The notes under the pieces: generated by a model
Database searches by the model: none
Seen by the model: only the letters and a program-made list of their open reading frames with translations
What the model was told of the DNA's origin: nothing
Shown: positions 17,987 to 28,163 of the stretch, in pieces
Numbering within the stretch: the stretch's first letter is position 1
Layout: each line of letters starts with the position of its first letter
Assembly (NCBI GenBank): GCA_958296195.1
Contig: OY282455.1
Coordinates: 4,079,809-4,143,808 of the forward strand
Length of the DNA: 64,000 bases
Direction of reading: 5' to 3'
Origin: an uncultured Pseudomonadales bacterium
GTDB lineage: Bacteria > Pseudomonadota > Gammaproteobacteria > Pseudomonadales > Azotimanducaceae
Made by a program: the position numbers and the translations under genes

Positions 17987-18994
17987 CTACTCGCACTCGC
18001 CGTTGGTTTGCCGCACTAAGTTCAGCAGCTCGCCACCCGTGGCGCAATCCACTATGAACTCGCCCACCTCGGCGAACCGCTCCGCGTCCCGCACCTCCGC
18101 CAGCATTCCGAACAGGGCCTCGGCGGTGGCGGCGTCAAAGCGCCGCGCCGCCAGCCGCCGCAACAGGCTGCGCTCCGCCGCCCAGCCCTCTTCAAGCCCA
18201 GCCGCACGGCCTTCCTGCAGGAACTCCGCCTCCCATTCGTCAAACCTCGTCGCCAAGCCCATCGGCTCCTCCATCAAATCCAGCGCCAAGCGCACATCCG
18301 CGCCCGCGCCGCCAAACCTCGCCGCAACCATCCCGCCAAGCACGTCCCTGAGGTCCCGCCGCAAAGCGGCGTCCGCCGGCCCCCGCAGCAAGTCAAACAG
18401 CGTCCGCACACGCCCCGGAAGGTCCGCCGCCTTCGCGCAGCGCTGCAGGGCGATCAGGGCCAACGCCCGGTTGCCGCGCCGGCCACGCCCGGAATCCTGC
18501 TCCCCGACAAACTCCCCGTCAAGCACCAGATAGCGCAGCTCCGGCTGCCAAGGCAGCCGCGCCTCCGAACCCGGCTCCGTCACCTCACCCAGGCTCAAGG
18601 GCGCCGTCCAACGCTGGCGACCTGTGTAAACCACCACGCACAGCGTTTGCGGCAGCCTCCGGCCCGAACCCAACAGCCCCCGCTTGACAAGATCCTGACG
18701 GGTTAGAGCAGCGTAGGTTTCCAAGCGCAGGGCCATGTGCCGCTCCACGGTGGACTGAAACTCCAGCATCAGCAACAGCCGTGACTGCGGCGGACGGCCC
18801 GCCGACGGCCGGAAGCCGAGGCTGATGGGCATGTCCGCCAAGCGCCGCTTGGACCCCTTGCCAACGTTGGCGGAGGGCAGGCGGCGCAGGGTGCGCAGGT
18901 CCAGATCCTTGGTGAGCCGGTCGGGCAGCAGGCGAACTAGGTCGCGCATCATGCCGGGGTGGGCGAAGGCCGCGCTGTCGATGGGGTCGTCCAT
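17987..18994 (-). CDS. Rpn-family (YhgA-like) putative PD-(D/E)xK nuclease
   Basis: This 335-residue protein has the stretch LLLMLEFQSTVERHMALRLE in place of the usual PD-(D/E)xK core (ExQ variant), then RYLVLDGEF and a helical C-terminal half ending with coiled-coil-like EEGWAAERSLLRRLAARR. This is the layout of the Rpn/YhgA group of recombination-promoting nucleases, often annotated as transposase-like. ATG 18994 gives MDDPIDSAAFAHPGMMRDLV, the conserved family start. The gene stands alone between the M48 protease and cob(I)alamin adenosyltransferase genes, and its target is unknown. Confidence 0.72.
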   Translation of the reverse strand: MDDPIDSAAFAHPGMMRDLVRLLPDRLTKDLDLRTLRRLPSANVGKGSKRRLADMPISLGFRPSAGRPPQSRLLLMLEFQSTVERHMALRLETYAALTRQDLVKRGLLGSGRRLPQTLCVVVYTGRQRWTAPLSLGEVTEPGSEARLPWQPELRYLVLDGEFVGEQDSGRGRRGNRALALIALQRCAKAADLPGRVRTLFDLLRGPADAALRRDLRDVLGGMVAARFGGAGADVRLALDLMEEPMGLATRFDEWEAEFLQEGRAAGLEEGWAAERSLLRRLAARRFDAATAEALFGMLAEVRDAERFAEVGEFIVDCATGGELLNLVRQTNGECE

Positions 18995-19296
18995 CCGGGC
19001 AGCTTGCCCGGCTGGGGCAGCGGAGGCATAACGACATCCGCTCGGATCCCCGTGCGAATTTGCCGCCGCATGATCTGGGGAAATGTTCCATCGGCGTTTG
19101 GGATATCCGCCCAATCGTCCGCCTTGAAGTGGCAATCGGAAAAACCGCACGGGGATCGGCCGGCAAGCTGCACATTGGCCCTTGCCAGCAACGCCTAGGG
19201 GATGGTCCGGTTTCCGCCTGCCACCCGGAAACGTCACGCCTGTCCATCAGGCAACTGATTGAAGCCGTCTCTGCATTGACGGGCGTGACGGCCCAG

Positions 19297-19836
19297 TCAT
19301 GCGCCACGCCACAGGTCCTCGGGCAGTGCTTCGCCGGCGTTGAGCGCCCGCGCCAAGACGAAGAAGAAGTCGCTCAGGCGGTTGAGGTAGCGCCCCCCCG
19401 CTTGGTTTTCCGCACTCCACAGGCTGCGTTCGGCGCGACGGCAAACCGCTCGGCAAACATGGGCGGCGGCCCCGGCGCGGCGGCCACCGGGAAGCACGAA
19501 CTCGGCAAGGGGCGGCAGGGCGGCGTTCATGGCCTCGGTCTTGGCTTCCAGCCGCTCCGGGCCCGGAGCGGCGGTTTGGCCGACTGTAGCCAGGTGGGCA
19601 CCGAGATCGAAGAGCTGTTGCTGAATCTCGCGCAGCAGCGCCATCAGATCCTCATCGGAAACTTCCGCCAGCAACGCACCGACCTGGCTGTTGAGCTCAT
19701 CGACATCGCCCATAGCGACGAAGACAGGCGCGGTCTTGGGCAGTTGCCGACCGTCCGCCAAGCGGCTCAGGCCGCTGTCCCCCTGCCGCGTAGTGACCCG
19801 GGTGATGCGATTGCCGCGGCGTTTTCGATCCTTCAT
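19297..19836 (-). CDS. Cob(I)yrinic acid a,c-diamide adenosyltransferase, PduO type
   Basis: This 179-residue protein has the PduO-type ATP-binding N-terminus RVTTRQGDSGLSRL followed by MGDVDELNSQVGALLA, and the C-terminal signature CRRAERSLWS with LNRLSDFFFVLAR. It adds the adenosyl group to reduced corrinoid to make adenosylcobalamin. ATG 19836 begins a short basic stretch (MKDRKRRGNRI). It is divergent from yajQ with 119 bases between the starts, including a TATTATAC box. Its presence implies B12 salvage or use somewhere in the genome. Confidence 0.92.
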   Translation of the reverse strand: MKDRKRRGNRITRVTTRQGDSGLSRLADGRQLPKTAPVFVAMGDVDELNSQVGALLAEVSDEDLMALLREIQQQLFDLGAHLATVGQTAAPGPERLEAKTEAMNAALPPLAEFVLPGGRRAGAAAHVCRAVCRRAERSLWSAENQAGGRYLNRLSDFFFVLARALNAGEALPEDLWRGA

Positions 19837-19955
19837 TAGCCAATGCCCGCGCCGGCTTGCGGCGCCGTTTGCGCCATAGTTCGTTGCGGCTATTATACGT
19901 TTGTCGTGGTCGCGGCTACCGCTTGGCGGGAGGATGCAGGAACAGGAGGTGAGCG

Positions 19956-20438
19956 ATGCCCGCATTCGATGTGGTCTCCGAAGTGGACTTGCAGGAGGTG
20001 CGCAACGCCGTGGACCAAGCCTCCCGCGAGTTGCGCTCAAGATTTGACTTCCGAGGGGTGGACGCCGGCTTCGATCTGTCGGAGCGTGGCATCGAATTAG
20101 CCGCCCCGGAGGATTTCCAACTCAAGCAGCTGGAGGACATCCTGCGCGGCAAACTAGCCAACCGCGGGGTGGACGGGGCCTGCCTGGATGCGCAGCCCAG
20201 CGAGAGGGCCGGCAAGCAGCGGCGGCAACTGTTCCGCCTCCGGCAGGGCATAGACCGAGACTCCGCCAAGCAAATCACCAAACTGGTGCGGGACTCCCGA
20301 CGCAAGGTGCAGGCGCAAGTCAACGGCGAGAAAGTGCGCGTCACCGGCAAGAAGCGGGACGACCTACAGGCCATCATCACCCTGCTGAAGGACGCCGAGC
20401 TGGAAGTGCCGCTGCAGTTCGACAACTTCCGGGACTGA
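19956..20438 (+). CDS. yajQ: YajQ family nucleotide-binding protein
   Basis: This 160-residue protein starts MPAFDVVSEVDLQEVRNAVD and contains SRFDFRGVDAG and KVQAQVNGEKVRVTGKKRDDLQ, the hallmarks of UPF0234. Some members bind cyclic di-GMP and act as transcription coregulators; others were found associated with tRNA or phage transcription. The ATG follows AGGAGGTGAGCG, a strong ribosome-binding site. The length matches the family. Confidence 0.94.
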   Translation: MPAFDVVSEVDLQEVRNAVDQASRELRSRFDFRGVDAGFDLSERGIELAAPEDFQLKQLEDILRGKLANRGVDGACLDAQPSERAGKQRRQLFRLRQGIDRDSAKQITKLVRDSRRKVQAQVNGEKVRVTGKKRDDLQAIITLLKDAELEVPLQFDNFRD

Positions 20439-20597
20439 TCCTCCCGACAATCTCCCACCGCCAAAGCCAACGTCCCCAACATCCTTGGGCTAGGGCGAGG
20501 TGAGAGGCGCGGTGGATGCAGGGACACGTTCAGCCTGGAAGCGCCTAGGCCACTTTGATGTTTAACGCGTACGATACCGAGCGCTACATGTGCAGCC

Positions 20598-21002
20598 CTA
20601 TTTGATAGAGCGACTATATCTGCAACGGCCAACCTCGCAGTCGATGTAGATAGACAACTCATCTGGTCGGTGCAGGACGTAGTACATATTCGGTTCACCT
20701 ACTCGGTCCACAATAGCCAACGAAAGGTCCCCGCCCGGAATGTGGGGGTGCCTTCTGACTTCCATCGCCATACCATCCATCATGTACACGCCTCCCGACT
20801 TTTCGATCCTCACATAGCTTTCTAGGAGCGGGTCATAACCCTGGAAGACTAAGCCATTCTCGAAATCGGCAGCCTTGAAATCGCCTGCACCGAAATCATC
20901 TGCACCTTGGTCGTGAGCAGTGGAGGCCCACAATAAGTAACACACCGACGCCACCAAGACGATTGCTACTGCAACAAAGAGATTTTCAGTTCCTGAACGC
21001 AT
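20598..21002 (-). CDS. Small single-span membrane protein of unknown function
   Basis: Not recognised. The 134-residue protein starts MRSGTENLFVAVAIVLVASV, giving one N-terminal membrane segment, followed by an acidic stretch (GADDFGAGDFKAADF) and a probable small beta domain with the C-terminal cysteines CEVGRC. ATG 21002 places the membrane segment at the N-terminus; an upstream start would add 33 unconvincing residues. Base composition is more AT-rich than the neighbours, hinting at a recent arrival. Confidence 0.6.
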   Translation of the reverse strand: MRSGTENLFVAVAIVLVASVCYLLWASTAHDQGADDFGAGDFKAADFENGLVFQGYDPLLESYVRIEKSGGVYMMDGMAMEVRRHPHIPGGDLSLAIVDRVGEPNMYYVLHRPDELSIYIDCEVGRCRYSRSIK

Positions 21003-21201
21003 TTGGCTCTCGGTTCTTGCGGACGAACTGCCAGCATACTCAAAGCCGCACGACCAAGCTACACTCAACCTGCAGTACATTGAATCGATCTTGGTCGGCA
21101 ACTTTCCATCCGAGCCAAAGCTCTCAACGCGATGTTGCAGGATGAATCATCCCATGCGCATGAGAGCGGGAAGGCAAGCGGCATGACCGCGAGGACAAAG
21201 G

Positions 21202-22467
21202 ATGCACTACGCAGAGGTTCTGAACCGGCGCATGCTCATCTGCGCCGGCACCGGCTTTGCTTCGGGGCTGCCGCTGTTTCTGCTCATTCAGTTGGTGCCG
21301 GCCTGGCTGCGGCTTGAAGGGGTGAGCCTTACGACCATCGGCTTCTTCACCGCCATCCAAGCGCCCTATGCGTTCAAGTTCCTCTGGTCACCGGTGCTGG
21401 AGCGCTACGCAGTGCCCGTTCTCGGCCGGCGACGGGGCTGGATGCTGGTGACGCAGATCGGCTTGATCCTCTCCATTGCGGCGCTTGGTCTCTGGCCGCC
21501 AACGGACGCGCTGGCGTTCGTCAGCGCCGTTTCCCTCCTAGTCGCCATCTGCAGCGCCACCCAAGACATCGCCATCGACGCCTACCGGCGCGAAGTGCTG
21601 CCCACGGAGGCGGAACTGGCACTCGGCAACAGCATCCATGTGCAGGTGTACCGGTTGTCCGGGTTGGTGCCGGGGTCCTTGGGGCTGGTACTGGCGGATT
21701 TGCTCGACTGGTCCTGGATCTTTCCCATCATGGCGGCCTTCATGCTGGTCGGCGTGGGCCTGACCCTCAGCGTCAAGGAGGCGGTGGCCGAGCCGCGCAT
21801 CCCGCCCAGCTTGGCCGCCGCGGTGGCGGAGCCCTTCCGGGAGTTCTTCGCCCGCCGCGCCCTGGGGCCGGCCTTGGCGGTGCTGGCGTTCATGTTCTTC
21901 TACAAGTTGGGGGACAACATGGCCACCGCCCTTTCCACCCCCTTCTACATAGACCTCGGCTTCAGCCCCACGCAAATCGGCGTCATCGCCAAGAACGCGG
22001 CGCTATGGCCGTCCGTTATCGGCGGCCTTCTCGGTGGCTTGGCCATCGTCAAGATCGGCATCAACAAGGCCCTGTGGTTGTTCGGCGGTGTGCAGCTAGC
22101 CACCATCTTCGGCTTCGTCTGGCTCTCCGGGGCGGGAGCGGACCCTTGGGTGCTGGCGGCGGTCATCTCCGCGGAGTACCTCGGCGTCGGTCTCGGCACC
22201 GCCGCCTCGGTGGCCTTCATCGCCCGGGAGACCTCGCGCCTGGCCGTGGCCACCCAATTCGCCCTGTTTACTGCACTGGCGGCTTTGCCGAGAACGCTCG
22301 CCTCCATGTCCAGCGGCCTGATCGTTGACGGCATTGGCTGGACGCCCTTCTTTTACTTATGCGCCGCGCTGGCTGTTCCGGGCATGGCGCTGCTTGTTTG
22401 GGTGGCGCCCTACTCGACGCCGGCCGAGGACGTGCAAGCGGAAACCGCTCAAGACTCCGCCCCTTGA
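21202..22467 (+). CDS. AmpG-like MFS permease
   Basis: This 421-residue protein has about 12 membrane segments. It shows the AmpG-family features ASGLPLFLLIQLVPAWL, TIGFFTAIQAPYAFKFLWSPVLERY, the MFS loop RRRGW and SATQDIAIDAYRREVL. AmpG imports anhydro-muropeptides for cell-wall recycling, which fits, though family members also carry other small solutes. No ampicillin-resistance genes adjoin it. The start ATG 21202 agrees with the family N-terminus just before the first segment. Confidence 0.85.
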   Translation: MHYAEVLNRRMLICAGTGFASGLPLFLLIQLVPAWLRLEGVSLTTIGFFTAIQAPYAFKFLWSPVLERYAVPVLGRRRGWMLVTQIGLILSIAALGLWPPTDALAFVSAVSLLVAICSATQDIAIDAYRREVLPTEAELALGNSIHVQVYRLSGLVPGSLGLVLADLLDWSWIFPIMAAFMLVGVGLTLSVKEAVAEPRIPPSLAAAVAEPFREFFARRALGPALAVLAFMFFYKLGDNMATALSTPFYIDLGFSPTQIGVIAKNAALWPSVIGGLLGGLAIVKIGINKALWLFGGVQLATIFGFVWLSGAGADPWVLAAVISAEYLGVGLGTAASVAFIARETSRLAVATQFALFTALAALPRTLASMSSGLIVDGIGWTPFFYLCAALAVPGMALLVWVAPYSTPAEDVQAETAQDSAP

Positions 22468-22522
22468 TGGCGCCGGGCGGCAGCTTCCCAGGGCGCTGAC
22501 TGGTTGGCGGCGAACGATCCGA

Positions 22523-22804
22523 TCAAGGCGCCCAGTGGCAAGCCTTGACCACTCTTTGCCCGATGAAGGCCACCCCCTCGTCGGCCAAGCGCCTTCTCTG
22601 CTCCGCCCCGCCCGCGCCGCCAAGGGAGCTGCGCAGGCCGGCGTTGACCACCCGATGCCAAGGCAGACGGCTGCCGGGCGGCAAGCGCCGCAGCACCGTG
22701 CCAACGAAACGGGCATGGGCCGGCATTCCGGCCAAGGCGGCCACCTGTCCGTAAGTGGCCACCTTGCCCGTGGGAATCATGGACACCACCTGCCACACCC
22801 GCAT
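22523..22804 (-). CDS. Alkyltransferase-like protein (ATL), MGMT-related DNA repair factor
   Basis: This is a 93-residue protein related to the DNA-binding domain of O6-alkylguanine transferases, with MIPTGKVATYGQVAALAGMP, ARFVGTVLRRLP and the active-site region PWHRVVNAGLR. The acceptor Cys of MGMT (PCHR) is Trp here, the mark of ATL proteins, which bind O6-alkylguanine and flag it for nucleotide excision repair without removing the alkyl group. ATG 22804 is the nearest start; a GTG at 22906 is possible. It is convergent with the AmpG-like gene. Confidence 0.87.
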   Translation of the reverse strand: MRVWQVVSMIPTGKVATYGQVAALAGMPAHARFVGTVLRRLPPGSRLPWHRVVNAGLRSSLGGAGGAEQRRRLADEGVAFIGQRVVKACHWAP

Positions 22805-22976
22805 CTCCGGGCTGGGTTCGAGCGGCGCAACTTGGTCGGCGGCCTGGCGTTGGCGAGGTTTGCGCCGCGGCGCCAGTGGCGGGTGTAGGCAGCGGTTTGG
22901 GGCCACTAGTCGGCACCGGGAAGCGAGCTGTTGAGGTGCTGCATGGGCCGAACGAAAAAGTTTTTTTCCGGGACGC

Positions 22977-23004
22977 CTTGAAACTGTCGGCAACGGCCCT
23001 ATTA
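22977..23004 (+). promoter_or_regulatory. Sigma-32 heat-shock promoter of groESL
   Basis: CTTGAAA (22977-22983) and CCCTATTA (22997-23004) are 13 bases apart, close to the sigma-32 consensus CTTGAAA-N13-CCCCATnT. A housekeeping pair, TTGAAA with TATTAT or TTATAC, overlaps the same bases. The promoter lies about 150 bases before groES. Confidence 0.75.
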
Positions 23005-23020
23005 TACGCTGCCATTGGGA

Positions 23021-23047
23021 TTAGCATTCTAAGTGTGAGAGTGCTAA
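23021..23047 (+). promoter_or_regulatory. CIRCE operator (HrcA binding site)
   Basis: TTAGCATTC (23021-23029), nine bases, then GAGTGCTAA (23039-23047). This matches the CIRCE inverted repeat TTAGCACTC-N9-GAGTGCTAA at 17 of 18 positions. It begins 17 bases after the sigma-32 -10 box, where bound HrcA would block transcription. Confidence 0.92.
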
Positions 23048-23150
23048 TTGTCGTGCCGCCCTATGCCCAACGAGGCTTTGGGGCGCACGGCTAGCCGTGC
23101 AACGAAGCGCTTGCCGCGCCGCGGCAAGACAAACTGGGAGAACATCAGCA

Positions 23151-23441
23151 ATGAACATTCGACCCTTACATGACCGCGTCGTCGTGCGTCGGTTGGAGGA
23201 GGAAACGACCACCGCCGGGGGCATCGTGCTGCCGGATTCGGCCGCCGAGAAGCCGTCCCAAGGCGAGGTGCTGGCCGTGGGTCCGGGCAAGGCCCTGGAC
23301 AACGGCGAAGTCCGCGCCCCGGACGTCAAGGTGGGCGACAAGATCATTTTCGGCCAGTACGGCGGCAGCACGGTGAAGATCGAGGGGGATGAACTGCTCA
23401 TCCTCAGCGAAAGCGAGATCTTCGGCGTGCTCGAAGGCTAA
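23151..23441 (+). CDS. groES: Co-chaperonin GroES
   Basis: This 96-residue protein starts [18 protein letters not shown], has the mobile-loop region [18 protein letters not shown] and ends in SEIFGVLEG. It caps the GroEL cavity. ATG 23151 follows GGGAGAACATCAGCA, a good ribosome-binding site. It is first in the groESL operon and is controlled by the sigma-32 promoter and CIRCE element upstream. Confidence 0.98.
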   Translation: MNIRPLHDRVVVRRLEEETTTAGGIVLPDSAAEKPSQGEVLAVGPGKALDNGEVRAPDVKVGDKIIFGQYGGSTVKIEGDELLILSESEIFGVLEG

Positions 23442-23465
23442 CGATTGAACATCAGCGAGGAGTAA

Positions 23466-25103
<1,638 letters not shown>

Positions 25104-25150
25104 CGGAGCCCCGTTGCCTGCCGTTTAAGCAGCGGAACTGGCGAAACGAA

Positions 25151-25180
25151 AAGCCCCGGCCTCGGTCGGGGCTTTTTTTT
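25151..25180 (+). terminator. Rho-independent terminator of groESL
   Basis: AAGCCCCG, a short GC-rich loop, CGGGGCTT, then a run of eight T. The stem is perfect and the T-tract is long. It lies 48 bases after the groEL stop. Confidence 0.93.
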
Positions 25181-25232
25181 GCGTTTGGAGAATTTCCAAA
25201 AAAGTGCAGTGCTGCGCACCACGCGTCTTTAA

Positions 25233-25973
25233 TCAGAGTTGCAACCGCTTGAACAATCGCTCCGGGATGGCGCGGACAACCCACATGATCGGGCGCCAGA
25301 CCGCCCGCACATAGATCACGTCCTGGCGTCTGCGCATGGCGCTGACCACTGCCGCAGCCACCTCCTCCGGCGCTGCGGTCAGCCGCCGGGGCAAGTCCAT
25401 CCCCTCGGTCTTGCGGGTATGCACATAGCCGGGCTTCACGGTGATCACATGCACGCCGGCGCCGTGCAGACGATTGCGCAATCCGGACAGGAAGGCCGTG
25501 AAGCCGGCCTTGGCCGAGCCGTAAACGTAGTTCCGGGCGCGGCCGCGGTCTCCGGCAACGGAACTAACGCCGACTAGGACGCCGCTGCCGCGCTGCGCAA
25601 AGCGCTCGGCCAGCGCCGCCATGAACAACGCTGGGCCGATGTAGTTGGTGCGCATGATCCGCTCCGCCGCCGCCCCGCCCGGCGGGCTTTCCCTCTGCCC
25701 ACCGGCGTCGCCCACTACGCACACGGCGGCATTCGGCAAGGGGTCAAGCTCGTCTAGCAGGGATGCCCCACCTTCCGCTTCAAGCACGTCGCAATGATGG
25801 CAGGAGACAGCGGCGGCGGAACGCACCCGAAGGTCCTGCGCCTCCCGCGCCAGCTGCACCGGATCTCGAGCGGCCAGCTGCAAGGCCCAACCCTCAACAG
25901 CCAACTTGCGGGCGATGGCGCGGCCGATGTCCGAAGTGACGCCGACCACCAACAGGGTGCGAACCTCCGCCAC
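25233..25973 (-). CDS. SDR-family NAD(P)-dependent oxidoreductase
   Basis: This 246-residue Rossmann protein has the nucleotide loop VVGVTSDIGRAIAR, SSVAG with the catalytic Ser and YVYGSAKAG with the catalytic Tyr/Lys. The C-terminus (VIYVRAVWRPIMWVVRAIPERLFKRL) is hydrophobic-basic, as in the DprE2-like group of SDRs linked to cell-surface sugar or lipid chemistry. The substrate is unknown. GTG 25973 follows a GGGGG ribosome-binding site. The gene is convergent with groESL and divergent from the urate-oxidase-N-like gene. Confidence 0.85.
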   Translation of the reverse strand: MAEVRTLLVVGVTSDIGRAIARKLAVEGWALQLAARDPVQLAREAQDLRVRSAAAVSCHHCDVLEAEGGASLLDELDPLPNAAVCVVGDAGGQRESPPGGAAAERIMRTNYIGPALFMAALAERFAQRGSGVLVGVSSVAGDRGRARNYVYGSAKAGFTAFLSGLRNRLHGAGVHVITVKPGYVHTRKTEGMDLPRRLTAAPEEVAAAVVSAMRRRQDVIYVRAVWRPIMWVVRAIPERLFKRLQL

Positions 25974-26225
25974 TACGGCACCCCCATAAATCCGGCGAAG
26001 ATGGCCATTTCCTGCTGTGCCCCGTACATGGCCCAATGGTATGCGCACACCGCCAACCGAAGCAAAGCGGCTCGACTAGGCCAAGCACAGCCCACCGGGG
26101 GCCAAAGTCGCAAAAAACTCAGAGCGCAATTCCCTCCGCAATGTGCGGGTATGGCAATGGCGGTGAAGCGGGTATATATTCGCTGGTGCGTCGAGCGATC
26201 TTCAAACTGATCGGAGGGACTAGCT

Positions 26226-27149
26226 ATGACCATGGTGGTGATTGACTACCTAGCCAAGTGGGGCCACTTGCTGGCCGGCATCACTTGGATTGGACTGCTC
26301 TACTACTTCAACTTCGTGCAGACCGAGTACTTCAAGGAGGCCGACGCGGACGCCCGCACGGACGCCTTCGTCAAACTGGCGCCCCGCGCCCTGTGGTGGT
26401 TCCGGTGGGGCGCCATGCTGACGCTTCTCACCGGTCTCATGATGCTTCTCTACCGCCATCCTGGCTGGACGGTGGACATCACCATCGGCTCGGTGATGGC
26501 CATCCTGATGTTCCTCAACGTCTGGCTCATCATCTGGCCCAACCAGAAGATCCTGATAGCCTCCAATGAGCAGGTGAAGGGTGGCGGCGAAGTCCTGCCG
26601 GAAGCGGCGGCAGCGGCGCCAAAGGCGGCCTTGGCCTCCCGCACCAACACCCTGTTCTCCATTCCCATGCTGTACTTCATGGGGTCGAGCGCCCACCTGC
26701 CCAACGGCTCGATCGGCGGCAACATGACCGCCTTGATCATCATTCTGATCATCATCGCCGCAGTGGAGCTGAACGCCATCTTCGGCAAGCCGGGGCCGAT
26801 CGCCACCATCAAGGGAGTCATCACCTCCGGCTTCGTGCTCTGGGCCGTGTTGCTTGGGTTGCTGCTGATCTTCCCCGCCGGCTCTCCCGCGCCGGCCGCC
26901 GCACCGGAGACAACGGTGGAGCCGGCGCCCGTGGTCGAAGCAGCGCCGGCCATGCCGGCGGAAGAGCCGCCGCCTATGATGGAGGAAGCGGCGCCGACGG
27001 AAGAGGCCGCGCCGGCGGAAGCGCCGGCCGCAATGGATTCGACCGCGCCGGAGGAAGAAGCCGCGGCGGAAGCGGAATCGGCTGCTATGGACGAAGCGGC
27101 GCCGCCGCCGGAAGCCGCGCCAGTGGTCGACCCAGATCCGATGGGCTAG
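26226..27149 (+). CDS. Membrane protein with urate-hydroxylase N-terminal (PuuD-type) domain and low-complexity tail
   Basis: The first 220 residues form a multi-span domain resembling the PuuD/urate-oxidase N family (WGHLLAGITWIGLLYYFNFVQ, LWWFRWGAMLTLLTGLMMLL, NVWLIIWPNQK), with conserved His and Trp residues at membrane faces. In full-length PuuD a cytochrome c domain follows; here it is replaced by about 85 residues of repeated Ala/Pro/Glu with no CxxCH. Urate oxidation is therefore doubtful, and an electron-transfer or structural role is possible. The start follows CGGAGGGACTAGCT. Confidence 0.75.
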   Translation: MTMVVIDYLAKWGHLLAGITWIGLLYYFNFVQTEYFKEADADARTDAFVKLAPRALWWFRWGAMLTLLTGLMMLLYRHPGWTVDITIGSVMAILMFLNVWLIIWPNQKILIASNEQVKGGGEVLPEAAAAAPKAALASRTNTLFSIPMLYFMGSSAHLPNGSIGGNMTALIIILIIIAAVELNAIFGKPGPIATIKGVITSGFVLWAVLLGLLLIFPAGSPAPAAAPETTVEPAPVVEAAPAMPAEEPPPMMEEAAPTEEAAPAEAPAAMDSTAPEEEAAAEAESAAMDEAAPPPEAAPVVDPDPMG

Positions 27150-27338
27150 CAGGCTTCCCGAATCCGCGGGGCTGCGCGATCCCTTGGCTGGCCCCGCAAG
27201 CCATCAATGGCGGACAGCGAACGAACTCCTGTCCCCTCCACGCGCCGCTTGGCGGGGCGCTGGGGCAGGCATGTGGCGGCTGCCCGCCGGGGGCGGCCTG
27301 TTTTATAATGCAGCGCTTGGTTGTTAGAGGACAAACCG

Positions 27339-28103
27339 ATGTCGGAACATCCAGGGACCCCTAGCATTGCCGCCGAACCCAACGACGCCCGCATTCGCTC
27401 CGGCGCCCGAAGGCGGCCCGGCGGCGGCCCCTCCGGCGGCAAGATGATTCTAGTCAACGCGCTGCTCGCCGCCTTGGTCGCCGGCTTGGGCGTCGCCGGC
27501 TGGTTCATCGCCAATCAGCATCAACTGCTGCTGGTCGAACAGGGCAAGACTGCGGACGCCAACCGCCGCCTGCGGGCCTTGGAGGAGCGTTTGCGCATGA
27601 CCGACCAAGTCATCAGCGAGACCGACGCTGAAACCGACGAGCAGATCGACTTCTGGGAGTCCGAAATCCGCAAGCTGTGGGCGGTGACCAACGAACGCAA
27701 CAAGGGCTGGATTCAGGAAAACCAAAAACTGCTGCAAACGCAAGAGTCCGCCATCAACCAACTGCAAAGCACCAACCATTCCCTAAAGAGCGCCGTGGAC
27801 CGTCACGAACAGGCGTTCTCGCAGCAGCAGACGTTGGTCGATCAACTCGCCGGCATTGAGTTGCAACTACAGCAAGTTCTGCGCGGCCAGCGGGATATGG
27901 TGGACCGGGTCAACAGCGCCACGCAGCAAGTTGCGGCCCTAAACAGCCGCGTGAAGGAGAACGAACAAGCCATCGCCGCCATAGACACCCACCGAGTTCA
28001 GATCAACAACCGCTTGGGGCGAATCGAAGAGCGTCTGCCCCGCCCAAGCGCGGCGCCGGCACCCATGCCGGCTCCAGCCCCCGCGTCAACTCCAATCCAA
28101 TGA
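27339..28103 (+). CDS. Single-span membrane protein with long coiled coil
   Basis: Not assigned to a named family. This 254-residue protein has a basic N-terminus (RSGARRRPGGG), one membrane segment (MILVNALLAALVAGLGVAGWF) and about 170 residues of Gln/Asn-rich coiled coil, ending in a Pro/Ala tail. The layout is that of an inner-membrane protein with a periplasmic rod. ATG 27339 has GAGG eight bases upstream and is preferred to TTG 27321. A TATAAT lies at 27304-27309 without an obvious -35 box. Confidence 0.75.
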   Translation: MSEHPGTPSIAAEPNDARIRSGARRRPGGGPSGGKMILVNALLAALVAGLGVAGWFIANQHQLLLVEQGKTADANRRLRALEERLRMTDQVISETDAETDEQIDFWESEIRKLWAVTNERNKGWIQENQKLLQTQESAINQLQSTNHSLKSAVDRHEQAFSQQQTLVDQLAGIELQLQQVLRGQRDMVDRVNSATQQVAALNSRVKENEQAIAAIDTHRVQINNRLGRIEERLPRPSAAPAPMPAPAPASTPIQ

Positions 28104-28163
28104 ACCAACCGCCGCCCATTCCGAGGCGATGCGTGGGAACTAGCCGAATCGGGAGGAGCTAAC

